64,000 nt of DNA. It comes from an uncultured Paludibacter sp. (GTDB taxonomy: Bacteria > Bacteroidota > Bacteroidia > Bacteroidales > Paludibacteraceae). The stretch covers positions 27,324 to 91,323 of the forward strand of contig CALFXE010000127.1 in assembly GCA_937927845.1 (NCBI GenBank), in the 5' to 3' direction. Positions 1 to 7,889 of this stretch are shown here, piece after piece. The notes beneath the pieces were generated by a model that worked only from the letters and a program-made list of their open reading frames with translations, was not told the DNA's origin and made no database searches. Numbering within the stretch: the stretch's first letter is position 1; every line of letters starts with the position of its first letter. A program made the translations under genes and the position numbers.

Positions 1-312
1 AAATTATGTAATCTTAATTCAATTGAGAATCATAATGAGAAGTCAATCGCTGCAAGTTCTTTTCTTGTAGGTACAACAGAATATGCCGTACCTTTAGAGA
101 ATTACATCAATATTGAAGAAGAGATAAAGAAGATGGAGACAGAAATTGTATATCTTGAAGGTTTTATTGTTTCTGTTATGAAAAAGCTTGGAAATGAGAA
201 GTTTGTAGCAAATGCAAAACCTGAAATTGTCGAAAATGAACGAAAGAAACATGCAGATGCTGAAAGTAAAATTGTTTCATTGAAAGAAGCTATTGCAGGT
301 CTTAGAAGGTGA
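1..312 (+). CDS. valS: Valine--tRNA ligase, C-terminal end (partial)
   Basis: The open frame enters from the left edge and ends at TGA 310-312, giving 103 residues. It matches the C-terminal tRNA-binding arm of valyl-tRNA synthetase: a short strand region (VGTTEYAVPLENYINIEEE) followed by a heptad-rich coiled coil with the family pattern KLGNEKFVANAKPEIVENER. The enzyme charges tRNA-Val in the cytoplasm. The catalytic core and editing domain lie outside the window. The final codons overlap the first unit of the tandem-repeat array that fills the gap to the next gene. Identification rests on the recognisable C-terminal pattern only. Confidence 0.88.
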   Translation, partial: KLCNLNSIENHNEKSIAASSFLVGTTEYAVPLENYINIEEEIKKMETEIVYLEGFIVSVMKKLGNEKFVANAKPEIVENERKKHADAESKIVSLKEAIAGLRR

Positions 313-499
313 TTGGTGATTGGTGATTGGTGATTAGTGATTGGTTAATAGTCAATAGTCAATAGTCAATAGTCAATAGTCAATAGTTATAAACCATAGA
401 CCATAGACCATAGACCATAGACCATAGACTATAGACTATAGACCACATTAGCACATTAGCATATTAGCACATTCTCACATTAACATATTAACACATTAT
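308..499. repeat. Phase-locked 7-bp then 8-bp tandem repeat array
   Basis: From 308 to 443 the sequence divides into consecutive 7-mers without a register slip: GGTGATT x4, AGTGATT, GGTTAAT, AGTCAAT x5, two transitional units, GACCATA x4, GACTATA x2, GACCACA-like. From 444 to 499 the period changes to 8 (CACATTAG, CATATTAG, CACATTAA and variants, 7 units). The array fills the space between the valS stop and the next start codon. No hairpin or promoter box stands out inside it. The unit sequence changes along the array while the period is kept, which suggests slippage plus drift. Confidence 0.9.
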
Positions 500-505
500 T
501 AAAAA

Positions 506-1300
506 ATGATTATATACGAAGATATTTGTAAAAAAACATGTGATATAGCTAAACAAGCAGGGAGTTTTATAGCAGAACAGCGGAAAAGTTTTGATCAGTC
601 GCAGGTTGAGCATAAAGGTGTACATGATTTAGTAAGTTATGTTGACAAGGAGGCTGAAAGGCTTATAATAAGCAACTTACGTAATGTCTTGCCTGAAGCG
701 GGATTTATTGCCGAAGAGGGTACAGGTAATGTTAAGGGTGAAAAATATAACTGGATTATTGATCCTCTTGATGGTACGACAAACTTTATTCAAGGTATAC
801 CGACCTATGCTGTAAGTATTGCTTTAATGGAAGATGACACTCTGGTGGTCGGTGTTGTATATGAAATCGGTCAGAATGAGTGTTTTTATGCTTGGAAAAA
901 TGGAGGTGCTTTTTTGAATGGGAATAGAATACATGTCTCTGACAAAAGCGACTTAAATTTGTCTTTATTGGCAACAGGTTTTCCATATAGGTTTTTCGAC
1001 AGATTAGAATCTTATTTGGTATTTCTTAAATGGATATTACAAAATTCAAGAGGAGTTAGAAGGATTGGCTCTGCTGCTACTGATTTGGCTTATGTTGCGT
1101 GCGGACGTTTTGAAGCATTTTGGGAATATGGTTTAGGTACATGGGATGTTGCTGCCGGTGCTTTGCTGATTAAAGAAGCCGGAGGAGTTGTTACTGATTT
1201 TGAAGGTGGTGATAAGTTTATTACCGGTAAAGATATATTAGCATCAAATTCTTATTTGCATAATATTATTTTAGAAAAGATAAAGAAGTATATCAGTTAA
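506..1300 (+). CDS. Inositol monophosphatase family protein
   Basis: This 264-residue protein belongs to the Mg-dependent, lithium-sensitive sugar phosphatase family (inositol monophosphatase/SuhB). Visible metal-site motifs in order are the VDKEAE segment (about residue 46), EEG (about 70), DPLDGTTNF (about 86-94) and WDVAAGALLIKEAGG near residue 213. Length is normal for the family. It would hydrolyse inositol-1-phosphate or a related sugar phosphate in the cytoplasm; the exact substrate cannot be read from sequence. The MFS transporter gene starts 4 bp after its stop, so the two are probably co-transcribed. The start follows the repeat array directly. Confidence 0.88.
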   Translation: MIIYEDICKKTCDIAKQAGSFIAEQRKSFDQSQVEHKGVHDLVSYVDKEAERLIISNLRNVLPEAGFIAEEGTGNVKGEKYNWIIDPLDGTTNFIQGIPTYAVSIALMEDDTLVVGVVYEIGQNECFYAWKNGGAFLNGNRIHVSDKSDLNLSLLATGFPYRFFDRLESYLVFLKWILQNSRGVRRIGSAATDLAYVACGRFEAFWEYGLGTWDVAAGALLIKEAGGVVTDFEGGDKFITGKDILASNSYLHNIILEKIKKYIS

Positions 1301-1304
1301 AAAT

Positions 1305-2504
1305 ATGGATAAGTTATGGACGAGAAGTTTCTTGAGTGCTTGCTTGGGAAACTTTCTTCTTTTTTTCGCTTTCTATTTGTTGATACCGATTTTTCCTTTG
1401 TATCTTATAGATACTTTTAGTGCATCAAAGTCGTTGGTTGGATTGGTTTTGTCTGCTTATACTTTGGCAGCTTTACTGATAAGACCTGTTTCTGGATTTT
1501 TATTGGATTTATTTCCGCGTAAGCCCCAGTATATCATTGCTTTCTTGCTTTTTGTGCTTACTTTCATAGGCTATCCTGTTGTGGCAACTATCAACCTGTT
1601 TTTGCTGATTAGAATTATTCATGGTGCTTCCTTTGGTTTTGTAACTACTGCCGGTAATAGCTTGGTTGTGGATATACTTCCTGCATCAAGAAGGGGAGAG
1701 GGGCTTGGCTTTTTTGGTGTAGCAAATAATCTGGCTATGGTTGTAGGTCCGATGACAAGTTTGCTATTGCATGAACATGGAGTTAGTTATAACTTTATTT
1801 TCACACTTTCAATTATTTCCGGATTGGTGGGATTTATTTTTGCAATGGCTATCAGAGTTGATAAACCTTTTAAACCTTCAGTAAGAGAGGCTGTTAGCTT
1901 CGATCGTTTTTTCTTGTTCAAAGGTTTTAAAGCCGGCTTGACTTTGCTCTTAACCGGAATACCATATGGTATGTTTATGACTTATCTTGCAATTTATGGT
2001 AAAGAATTAAACATAAATGTAGGTTTAGGATTATTTTTTACACTTTTAGCAGTTGGATTAATAACTTCACGTTTGTTTTCCGGAAAGATGGTTGATAGAG
2101 GTAAATTAACAAAAGCTATAGAATTAGGCTTGATTATCAGTATGATAGGCTTGTTTATGTTGGCATCATTAAATAGGATTAATGGCTTTAATCATACTTT
2201 AGTTTATGTTTTGTTCTTTATCATTCCGGTGATTTTGGGATTAGGTTATGGCTTGACTTTCCCTGCTTATAATACTTTGTTTGTAAATCTTGCTCCTAAT
2301 AACAGACGTGCAACTGCCAGCTCTACATTTATGACGAGCTGGGATTTGGGAGTAGGGATAGGATTAATACTCGGAGGAAATTTTGCAGATTCAACAGGAG
2401 GTCTACCTTTAGCCTTTTTAATTGGTGCGTTATTAATTCTATTGTCGTATGTGTATTTCGTAAAATCAGCAGGACCTCACTTCAATAAATACAAATTAAG
2501 ATAA
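1305..2504 (+). CDS. MFS transporter
   Basis: A 399-residue polytopic membrane protein with about 12 hydrophobic segments and the major facilitator layout. The loop after TM2 carries a weak form of the conserved motif (GFLLDLFPRK), and a second copy appears in the C-terminal half (SGKMVDRGKLTK), as expected from the duplicated six-helix fold. It resembles small-molecule/drug efflux or sugar MFS proteins; the substrate is not predictable. The start codon lies 4 bp after the phosphatase gene, implying translational coupling. It converges on the GGGP-synthase-like gene, with only 4 bp between the two stop codons. Confidence 0.85.
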   Translation: MDKLWTRSFLSACLGNFLLFFAFYLLIPIFPLYLIDTFSASKSLVGLVLSAYTLAALLIRPVSGFLLDLFPRKPQYIIAFLLFVLTFIGYPVVATINLFLLIRIIHGASFGFVTTAGNSLVVDILPASRRGEGLGFFGVANNLAMVVGPMTSLLLHEHGVSYNFIFTLSIISGLVGFIFAMAIRVDKPFKPSVREAVSFDRFFLFKGFKAGLTLLLTGIPYGMFMTYLAIYGKELNINVGLGLFFTLLAVGLITSRLFSGKMVDRGKLTKAIELGLIISMIGLFMLASLNRINGFNHTLVYVLFFIIPVILGLGYGLTFPAYNTLFVNLAPNNRRATASSTFMTSWDLGVGIGLILGGNFADSTGGLPLAFLIGALLILLSYVYFVKSAGPHFNKYKLR

Positions 2505-2508
2505 ATTA

Positions 2509-3321
2509 TTATGGGATGATATCAGGATGAATATATGATATATTATTATTGTTATTATGTGTTCCCTCCTCTTTGTTGTTGTACGATTTAACAGCGTTAA
2601 CAAATTCAGAAACTTTTGAAAAATCTTTTTCAAAGGTATTACCTATTACAACTATATCAGCTCCTGCATTATAAGCATTAAGCATTTTTTCTACTGAATC
2701 AATGCCGCCTCCAACTATTAAAGGTGTAGATATTGAATTGTGAACCCTGAAAATAACATCTTTAGATACAGGTTGAATAGCCCCACTTCCTGCTTCAAGA
2801 TATGTTAAGTGCATTCCTAACAACTCACCGGCAATTGCAGTAGATTTTATAATCTCAATTTGGTCGGAAGGTATTGCACGTGTGTTGCTTATATATTCCA
2901 CTGAGCTTAATTTACCCCCTTCAATTAAAATATAACCGGTTGGTATTACTTCCACTTCTGATTGTTTGATAATATTTGCAGATTTAATATGCTGTCCAAT
3001 CAAATAATCCGGATTTCTCCCTGATGTTAATGATAAAAATAATAGAGCATCAGCATTATCTGAAAACTGAGAAGCATCTCCGGGAAATAGAACTACAGAA
3101 GAATCAACCTCTTCTTTTATTACTTCAATAATATTATTTATCGAATTTGAAATGTGGCTACCACCAATGAATATAAAATCAGGTGGAGATATTTTCAGAT
3201 ATGCAACCATAGATGCAAGATGTCGACCGTTGCATTTTTCAGGATCAATCAATACGGCAAACATCTTTTTGCCTAATTCACGATTGAGAAGAATCTTCCG
3301 ATAAATGGTGTTTTGTTTCAT
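2509..3321 (-). CDS. Geranylgeranylglyceryl phosphate synthase family protein (PcrB/GGGPS-like)
   Basis: A 270-residue TIM-barrel protein. Motifs of the GGGPS/heptaprenylglyceryl phosphate synthase family are visible: the N-terminal FAVLIDPEK strand, IFIGGSH, VVLFPGDASQFS, a YLEAGSG segment and the phosphate-binding IVGGGIDSVEK followed by GADIVVIGN. The enzyme class joins glycerol-1-phosphate to a polyprenyl diphosphate; members occur in Bacteroidetes, where the physiological role is unclear. The start overlaps the end of the phosphopantetheinyl transferase gene by 4 bp, so it is the last gene of the gldE-gldD-PPTase-GGGPS operon. The C-terminal tail is unusually Asn-rich. Confidence 0.85.
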   Translation of the reverse strand: MKQNTIYRKILLNRELGKKMFAVLIDPEKCNGRHLASMVAYLKISPPDFIFIGGSHISNSINNIIEVIKEEVDSSVVLFPGDASQFSDNADALLFLSLTSGRNPDYLIGQHIKSANIIKQSEVEVIPTGYILIEGGKLSSVEYISNTRAIPSDQIEIIKSTAIAGELLGMHLTYLEAGSGAIQPVSKDVIFRVHNSISTPLIVGGGIDSVEKMLNAYNAGADIVVIGNTFEKDFSKVSEFVNAVKSYNNKEEGTHNNNNNISYIHPDIIP

Positions 3322-3947
3322 AACTTAATTCTTTTGTCTACACATAATACTAAAGTGTAGATTTCATTTTGATAATATCTTAATTTATATATTCTTGAAC
3401 CTGATACATGTAAAACGTATAATGTACCTTTTTCGTTCACAGTAAACTGAAAAACTTCTAATTCAGCTGCAAAATCTCTGACTTTATTGCCAATTATTTT
3501 AAATAATGCTTCTTTTGCCGACCAAGCTATCTCAAGTTTATTGTTTTCTTTGCTAAATATGCTTTGTTCTCTTATGTTCAAAAAACGTTTAACTATATTT
3601 TTCACTCTATCAGTTCTAAGTTCTATGTCTATTCCAACCTGACATGAAGGATGTGTAATTACTGCAACATAATTTTTACTGTGTGTGATGCTAATAAATG
3701 AAGATTTATCTTTTAAATACGGTTTATTGTCTTCATTATAAATCACATGCACTTCTTTTTCTACTGCTTTATTCAATAAAATTCTTGCTGCCAAAAATTC
3801 TATTTTCCTTTTCTCAGTTTTTATTTTTGAATATTCTTCTTCGTATATTGCAATATTCTTAAGCTGACTTTTAAGCGATCGAATATCTTCCTCTACACAT
3901 CCAACCAACACTTTGGCTTCATTATATTGTATTTCTTCAATCTTCAT
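3318..3947 (-). CDS. 4'-phosphopantetheinyl transferase superfamily protein
   Basis: A 209-residue protein of the Sfp/AcpT type, which moves the phosphopantetheine arm of CoA onto carrier proteins. The signature VGIDIELRTDR (about residues 103-113) gives the Mg-binding Asp and Glu, and the downstream WSAKEALFKIIG (about 142-153) is the second conserved motif. SITHS near residue 82 matches the substrate-binding motif. It overlaps both neighbours by 4 bp (gldD upstream, GGGPS-like downstream), showing a tightly coupled operon. Its acyl-, aryl- or peptidyl-carrier partner is not in the window. Confidence 0.88.
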   Translation of the reverse strand: MKIEEIQYNEAKVLVGCVEEDIRSLKSQLKNIAIYEEEYSKIKTEKRKIEFLAARILLNKAVEKEVHVIYNEDNKPYLKDKSSFISITHSKNYVAVITHPSCQVGIDIELRTDRVKNIVKRFLNIREQSIFSKENNKLEIAWSAKEALFKIIGNKVRDFAAELEVFQFTVNEKGTLYVLHVSGSRIYKLRYYQNEIYTLVLCVDKRIKL

Positions 3948-4525
3948 TTCCAGCTAAATGTCTCCATTAATCTGACAATATCCGTTTTGATATACTCAGC
4001 CATCGGAGCAATTGAATCTTTGTTAGGAACATGATTGAAATACACAGCTCCTCTAAAAAAATGCTCGATACTGTCTGTTAAAACAAACTGAGCTACTGAT
4101 GCAACATTACCACGCAAATCGTAAAATATACCATATACATTGTTTTGCTGATTTACAAATGCCTTTTCAATTATGTCATCGGCTTTCACAAGATGTTTAT
4201 ATACAGAACGATGAGCATCTTCTGAAAGTATGTATATGTCGTTGTCAACTGATTTATAACTACAATGAACCGTTGCATTTAAGGTAGGATAATTAATATC
4301 TATCCAATATTTTTCTTTGCTATTGCTTTTAGTTGTAGTATATGCAATTGACGAAATTTCAAATGAATAAGGAAAAGTTGTATCAATTTTTTGATATTGA
4401 TGTTCAGGCAAATCTACCCTGAAATAGCCATAAGGCTTTGGATAATAATTGTTTGCACACCCATATGAGATGAACAGCATAATTATCAGAAGACATAAAT
4501 CAATATATATATTAAATATCTTCAT
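3944..4525 (-). CDS. gldD: Gliding motility lipoprotein GldD
   Basis: I choose the ATG at 4525 because it begins a good lipoprotein signal (MKIFNIYIDLCLLIIMLFIS followed by YGC); the longer open frame to 4624 only adds a basic stretch inside gldE. The mature part starts after Cys and has the GldD pattern YYPKPYGYFRVDLPEH, with YWIDINYP and the FFRGAVYFNHVPNKDS segment near the end. GldD is a periplasm-facing lipoprotein needed for gliding and type IX secretion. It overlaps the end of gldE by 14 bp and the phosphopantetheinyl transferase gene by 4 bp. Confidence 0.9.
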   Translation of the reverse strand: MKIFNIYIDLCLLIIMLFISYGCANNYYPKPYGYFRVDLPEHQYQKIDTTFPYSFEISSIAYTTTKSNSKEKYWIDINYPTLNATVHCSYKSVDNDIYILSEDAHRSVYKHLVKADDIIEKAFVNQQNNVYGIFYDLRGNVASVAQFVLTDSIEHFFRGAVYFNHVPNKDSIAPMAEYIKTDIVRLMETFSWK

Positions 4526-5867
4526 CCTCTTTCGATTCCTTAATATGAAGTTTAACTTTTTTAATCCTCCTTTTGTCGACAGATAATATCTCGAAAACAT
4601 ATTTTTCAAAATCAATCTGTTCATTTATCTTCGGAATTTCTCCTTTAATCTCTAAAATTAAGCCTGCAAGTGTCTCAACATCATCGGTATACTTTCTAAA
4701 ATCATTTTCGCTTATTTCTTCAATTTTAAACACGTCGTTAAGAAGAATTTTTGCATCAAAAATAAATGTATGGTTGTCGATTTTTGAATACAAAGCCTCT
4801 TCATCATCATATTCGTCACTTATATCTCCAATTATTTCTTCTATAATATCTTCAAGCGTAATCAAACCGGAAGTACCGCCATACTCGTCGACCACTATCG
4901 CCAAATGAACCCTATTTTGCTGAAATTCACTTAATAAATCATCTACCATTTTTGTTTCAGGAACATAATAAGCCTGACGGATAAGCGTTTGCCATCTGAA
5001 AGAATCGGGCTTGTCGAGATGTGGTAATAAATCTTTACTGTATAATATTCCTTTAATATTGTCATGTGTTCCTGAGAAAACAGGAATACGCGAATAGCCT
5101 GAGCTTACTATCTTATCTAAAAGTTTTTTATAAGTTGTTTTTATGTCAACATCTACAATATCGACCCTTGACGTCATAATTTCAACAACTTGAATATTGC
5201 TAAACTTAATTATACCTTCGAGTATTTCAGTATCTTCATCATTACTTCCTGAAGTTAGTTCTAAAGCATGTGATAATTCGTCAATCGATATATTTGATTT
5301 GTTATGCTTAGCTAAACGCCTGTTTATCACTGAGGTAGAATTTACTAACAAATAAATAAATGGTTTGAAAATACTTAATAAGAAAAATAAGAGTGGTGTG
5401 GTGAATTTTGCTACTTTCTTACCATCTTGTGATGCAAATACTTTTGGCATGATTTCTCCAAAAAGTAATAGTAGAAAGGTAATTACAACAGTTTTAAAGA
5501 TAAATCCAAGTATAGGAGCATCGTCAAAATTTAATATATTATTTGTTATAACCGTGAGTATAAGTATGATTGCTACATTTACAAAGTTGTTTCCTATCAG
5601 GATTGCAGCAAGTAGTTTCTGTGGGTGTTTGAGTAATCTTAGAACATCCTTGTCGTGCTTTTTATCACTTTGTTCAAATTCATCTAAAGTTTGTGGACTA
5701 AATGAAAAAAAAGCTACTTCTGATGCTGAAATTAAGCCGGAGATAGTTAATAACCCCACTGTAATCAATAATGAAAAAGCATCATTAAGTGAAAATGAGA
5801 TGAATTTGATATTTAATAATGGGTTTAAAGTGATTAATAAAAAATCGACAAATAATATGTGGCTCAT
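4512..5867 (-). CDS. gldE: Gliding motility-associated protein GldE (CorC/HlyC-type, CBS pair)
   Basis: A 451-residue membrane protein of the DUF21-CBS-CorC_HlyC architecture. The N-terminal 200 residues hold four hydrophobic segments (LISASEVAFFS, ILIGNNFVNVAIILIL, VITFLLLLFGEIMPK). The middle carries two CBS motifs (MTSRVDIVDVD, VDEYGGTSGLITLEDIIEEI), and the C-terminal CorC_HlyC domain contains the DVETLAGLILE stretch. In Bacteroidetes this paralogue sits directly upstream of gldD and supports GldD function in gliding/T9SS. First gene of a four-gene minus-strand operon; its start faces the universal stress protein promoter 117 bp away. Confidence 0.9.
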   Translation of the reverse strand: MSHILFVDFLLITLNPLLNIKFISFSLNDAFSLLITVGLLTISGLISASEVAFFSFSPQTLDEFEQSDKKHDKDVLRLLKHPQKLLAAILIGNNFVNVAIILILTVITNNILNFDDAPILGFIFKTVVITFLLLLFGEIMPKVFASQDGKKVAKFTTPLLFFLLSIFKPFIYLLVNSTSVINRRLAKHNKSNISIDELSHALELTSGSNDEDTEILEGIIKFSNIQVVEIMTSRVDIVDVDIKTTYKKLLDKIVSSGYSRIPVFSGTHDNIKGILYSKDLLPHLDKPDSFRWQTLIRQAYYVPETKMVDDLLSEFQQNRVHLAIVVDEYGGTSGLITLEDIIEEIIGDISDEYDDEEALYSKIDNHTFIFDAKILLNDVFKIEEISENDFRKYTDDVETLAGLILEIKGEIPKINEQIDFEKYVFEILSVDKRRIKKVKLHIKESKEDEDI

Positions 5868-5937
5868 AAACGAAAAAAGTTATTGCACAAAAATAGATAT
5901 TTTTTGCGACTTTAAACTAATTTTCATTATTATATGT

Positions 5938-5945
5938 TATATTTG
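5938..5945 (+). promoter_or_regulatory. Bacteroidetes -7 box upstream of universal stress protein gene
   Basis: TATATTTG fits the Bacteroidetes -7 consensus TAnnTTTG and lies 39 bp before the start codon at 5985. A clear -33 TTTG at the usual spacing is not visible, so only the -7 element is called. Confidence 0.55.
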
Positions 5946-5984
5946 TAGCGAAAACTGCTATTTACCTCTAAAAAAATCAGCATC

Positions 5985-7082
5985 ATGGATGATAAATTAG
6001 TAACATTAGCCATTCGTACATATCACAGGGCACAAATGATAAAAACAGTACTTCAGGAAGAAGGAATTGAAACTGTAATTCACAATTTGAATCTTGAAAA
6101 TCCTGAAATGGCAGTTGGTGTGCGCGTAAGAATTAAAGAAAGCGATTTACCTCGTGCCTTAAAAATCGTTGAAGAAATGGAAAGTGCGTGGGAGGAAGAA
6201 ACTCCTGCAAAAGAATCTAAAACTGTTCTTATCCCTATAGATTTTGCAGATCAGGTTACGAAGACAATAGATTTTGGCTTTAAAATGGCTGAAAATATTT
6301 CTGCTGAAGTAGTCTTTTTATACGTGTATTTCAGTCCGGCTTTTACAATCTCAATGAATAATGATTTGAGCACCTATAGTATCAGTGATAGCGAATTGCT
6401 TCGCAGAATCATAAGTTCGGCTAATGCTGATGTTGAAAATATGGGTAATCAAATTAAAAAGAGAATTAAATCCGGTGATTTACCTAATATCAATTTTAAG
6501 TTTGAGTTAAAAGAAGGAGTGCCTGAAGATCAAATTCTTGACTACTGTAAAAAATATAAACCGGATTTGGTGGTTATGGGTTCAAGAGGCAAAAAGATTT
6601 CTAACGAACTACTTGGAAGCGTTACTGCAGAAGTTATGGAATCATGCGCATCTCCTGTTTTTGCTGTACCAATCATGACTAAGCAAGAAAGTTTCTCAGA
6701 GCTAAAAAAGATTGCATTTATTACAAATTTCGATCAAAAAGATTTGATTGCTGTCGACAAAGTAATATCTACTTTTAACAACCCCGATATGGAGCTGTGC
6801 TTTATTCATGCTTCTGACTCAAAACAACCATGGGATGAGATTTTACTTTCAGGAATAAAGGTCTATTTTTCAAATCATTATCCTAATTTAAAAACTAATT
6901 ACGAATTAGTGGAATCAACTGAATCGCCGGAAAAGATAAATGAGTTTATCGAGAAAATGCAAATTGATGTATTAGCTTTCAATACACGTAGGAAAAAATT
7001 GTTTGCACGAATTTTCAATCCGGGATTAGCATATAAAATGATTTACAGTTCGAATATTCCTTTGTTTGTAACTCATGTGTAA
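5985..7082 (+). CDS. Tandem universal stress protein with N-terminal DUF2007-like domain
   Basis: A 365-residue protein in three parts. Residues 1-70 (LAIRTYHRAQMIKTVLQEEG, then RVRIKESDLPRALKIVEE) look like the small DUF2007 signal-transducer fold. Residues 75-235 form a complete UspA domain with the nucleotide-binding end pattern VVMGSRGKK-x9-GSVTAEVMESCASPVFAVP. Residues 245-365 form a second, degenerate Usp domain that lacks the GSxxxxV loop. It is probably a cytosolic stress or nucleotide-sensing protein. The DUF2007-Usp-Usp fusion is the notable point. It is monocistronic, divergent from gldE and has its own -7 box. Confidence 0.8.
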   Translation: MDDKLVTLAIRTYHRAQMIKTVLQEEGIETVIHNLNLENPEMAVGVRVRIKESDLPRALKIVEEMESAWEEETPAKESKTVLIPIDFADQVTKTIDFGFKMAENISAEVVFLYVYFSPAFTISMNNDLSTYSISDSELLRRIISSANADVENMGNQIKKRIKSGDLPNINFKFELKEGVPEDQILDYCKKYKPDLVVMGSRGKKISNELLGSVTAEVMESCASPVFAVPIMTKQESFSELKKIAFITNFDQKDLIAVDKVISTFNNPDMELCFIHASDSKQPWDEILLSGIKVYFSNHYPNLKTNYELVESTESPEKINEFIEKMQIDVLAFNTRRKKLFARIFNPGLAYKMIYSSNIPLFVTHV

Positions 7083-7118
7083 AGTGGATTTTCATAGTGA
7101 AGAAACCGGAAATTTCAT

Positions 7119-7126
7119 TACTTTTG
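7119..7126 (+). promoter_or_regulatory. -7 promoter box for porT
   Basis: TACTTTTG matches TAnnTTTG and lies 58 bp before the porT start codon, in the only non-coding gap upstream of it. Confidence 0.55.
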
Positions 7127-7184
7127 TAACCTTATAAATAATAATAAACTCTCTATCTCGTTTAAAGAGATATATTATGTAAAT

Positions 7185-7889
7185 ATGGTTAAGAAGTATA
7201 TTTCTTTAATAATTTGTTTATTAATTTTCAATAATTTGTCGGCTCAAGGAAATCTAACAGACTTAGATTATAAGGTTTTTAGATTAGGTTTTTCAATAGG
7301 TACAAATTTTATGGATTTGGATATTCAGCATACTGAGCTTGTACAAGACGGTAAGATATATTATGCAGATGCTCCTGTTTTAATTCCGGGCTTTTCAGTA
7401 GGTTTGATAACGGACTTACGATTACATCGCTATTTTAATTTGAGATGTACACCTACTCTTTTGTTGGGCGAACGCAATATAAAATTTAAGACTTATGATG
7501 TTGCTACGGGAATTTATCAAGATGACAAAACAGTTAATTTATTTTCTTTACCTATAGATATTCCGATTATTCTAAGATATAGCGCAGAAAGATATGGGAA
7601 CTTTAAACCCTATGTTCAAATTGGTACCGGAGTTCTTTTTGATCTTGGCAGAGATGAGCAAACTGATGTAACTCAAAGACTAATTGATTATTATGTCGGT
7701 TGTGGTGTTGGATGTGATTTGTATTTTAAATTCTTTAAATTGTCGCCGGAGTTAAAATTGAATGTAGGACAGTTAAATATCTTATCACCTAAGTATCCGA
7801 CTCCTGATACCATGTCGAATTTAGTTTATACAAATGCAATTTCTAAAATACTCTCACGTATATTGGTTTTCTCATTGAATATTGAATGA
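7185..7889 (+). CDS. porT: Type IX secretion outer-membrane protein PorT
   Basis: A 234-residue protein with a cleavable signal peptide (MVKKYISLIICLLIFNNLSA) and an eight-strand beta-barrel pattern ending in a strand-like terminus. It shows the PorT pattern: FRLGFSIGTNFMD near residue 32, IPGFSVGLITDLRLHRYFNL around 65-85, a PTLLLGERNIKF strand and VNLFSLPIDIPIILRY. PorT is required for secretion by the type IX (Por) system in Porphyromonas and its gliding relatives. The next gene overlaps by 4 bp (ATGA). gldB, gldD, gldE and porG in the same window support a complete T9SS. Confidence 0.82.
   Translation: MVKKYISLIICLLIFNNLSAQGNLTDLDYKVFRLGFSIGTNFMDLDIQHTELVQDGKIYYADAPVLIPGFSVGLITDLRLHRYFNLRCTPTLLLGERNIKFKTYDVATGIYQDDKTVNLFSLPIDIPIILRYSAERYGNFKPYVQIGTGVLFDLGRDEQTDVTQRLIDYYVGCGVGCDLYFKFFKLSPELKLNVGQLNILSPKYPTPDTMSNLVYTNAISKILSRILVFSLNIE

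Noticed and set aside
308..499. Possible CRISPR array
   Set aside because: Units are 7-8 bp without spacers, and no cas genes are present.
4525..4624. Longer N-terminus for GldD starting at 4624
   Set aside because: It would place a basic 33-residue extension before a clear lipoprotein signal and overlap gldE by over 110 bp; the ATG at 4525 fits better.
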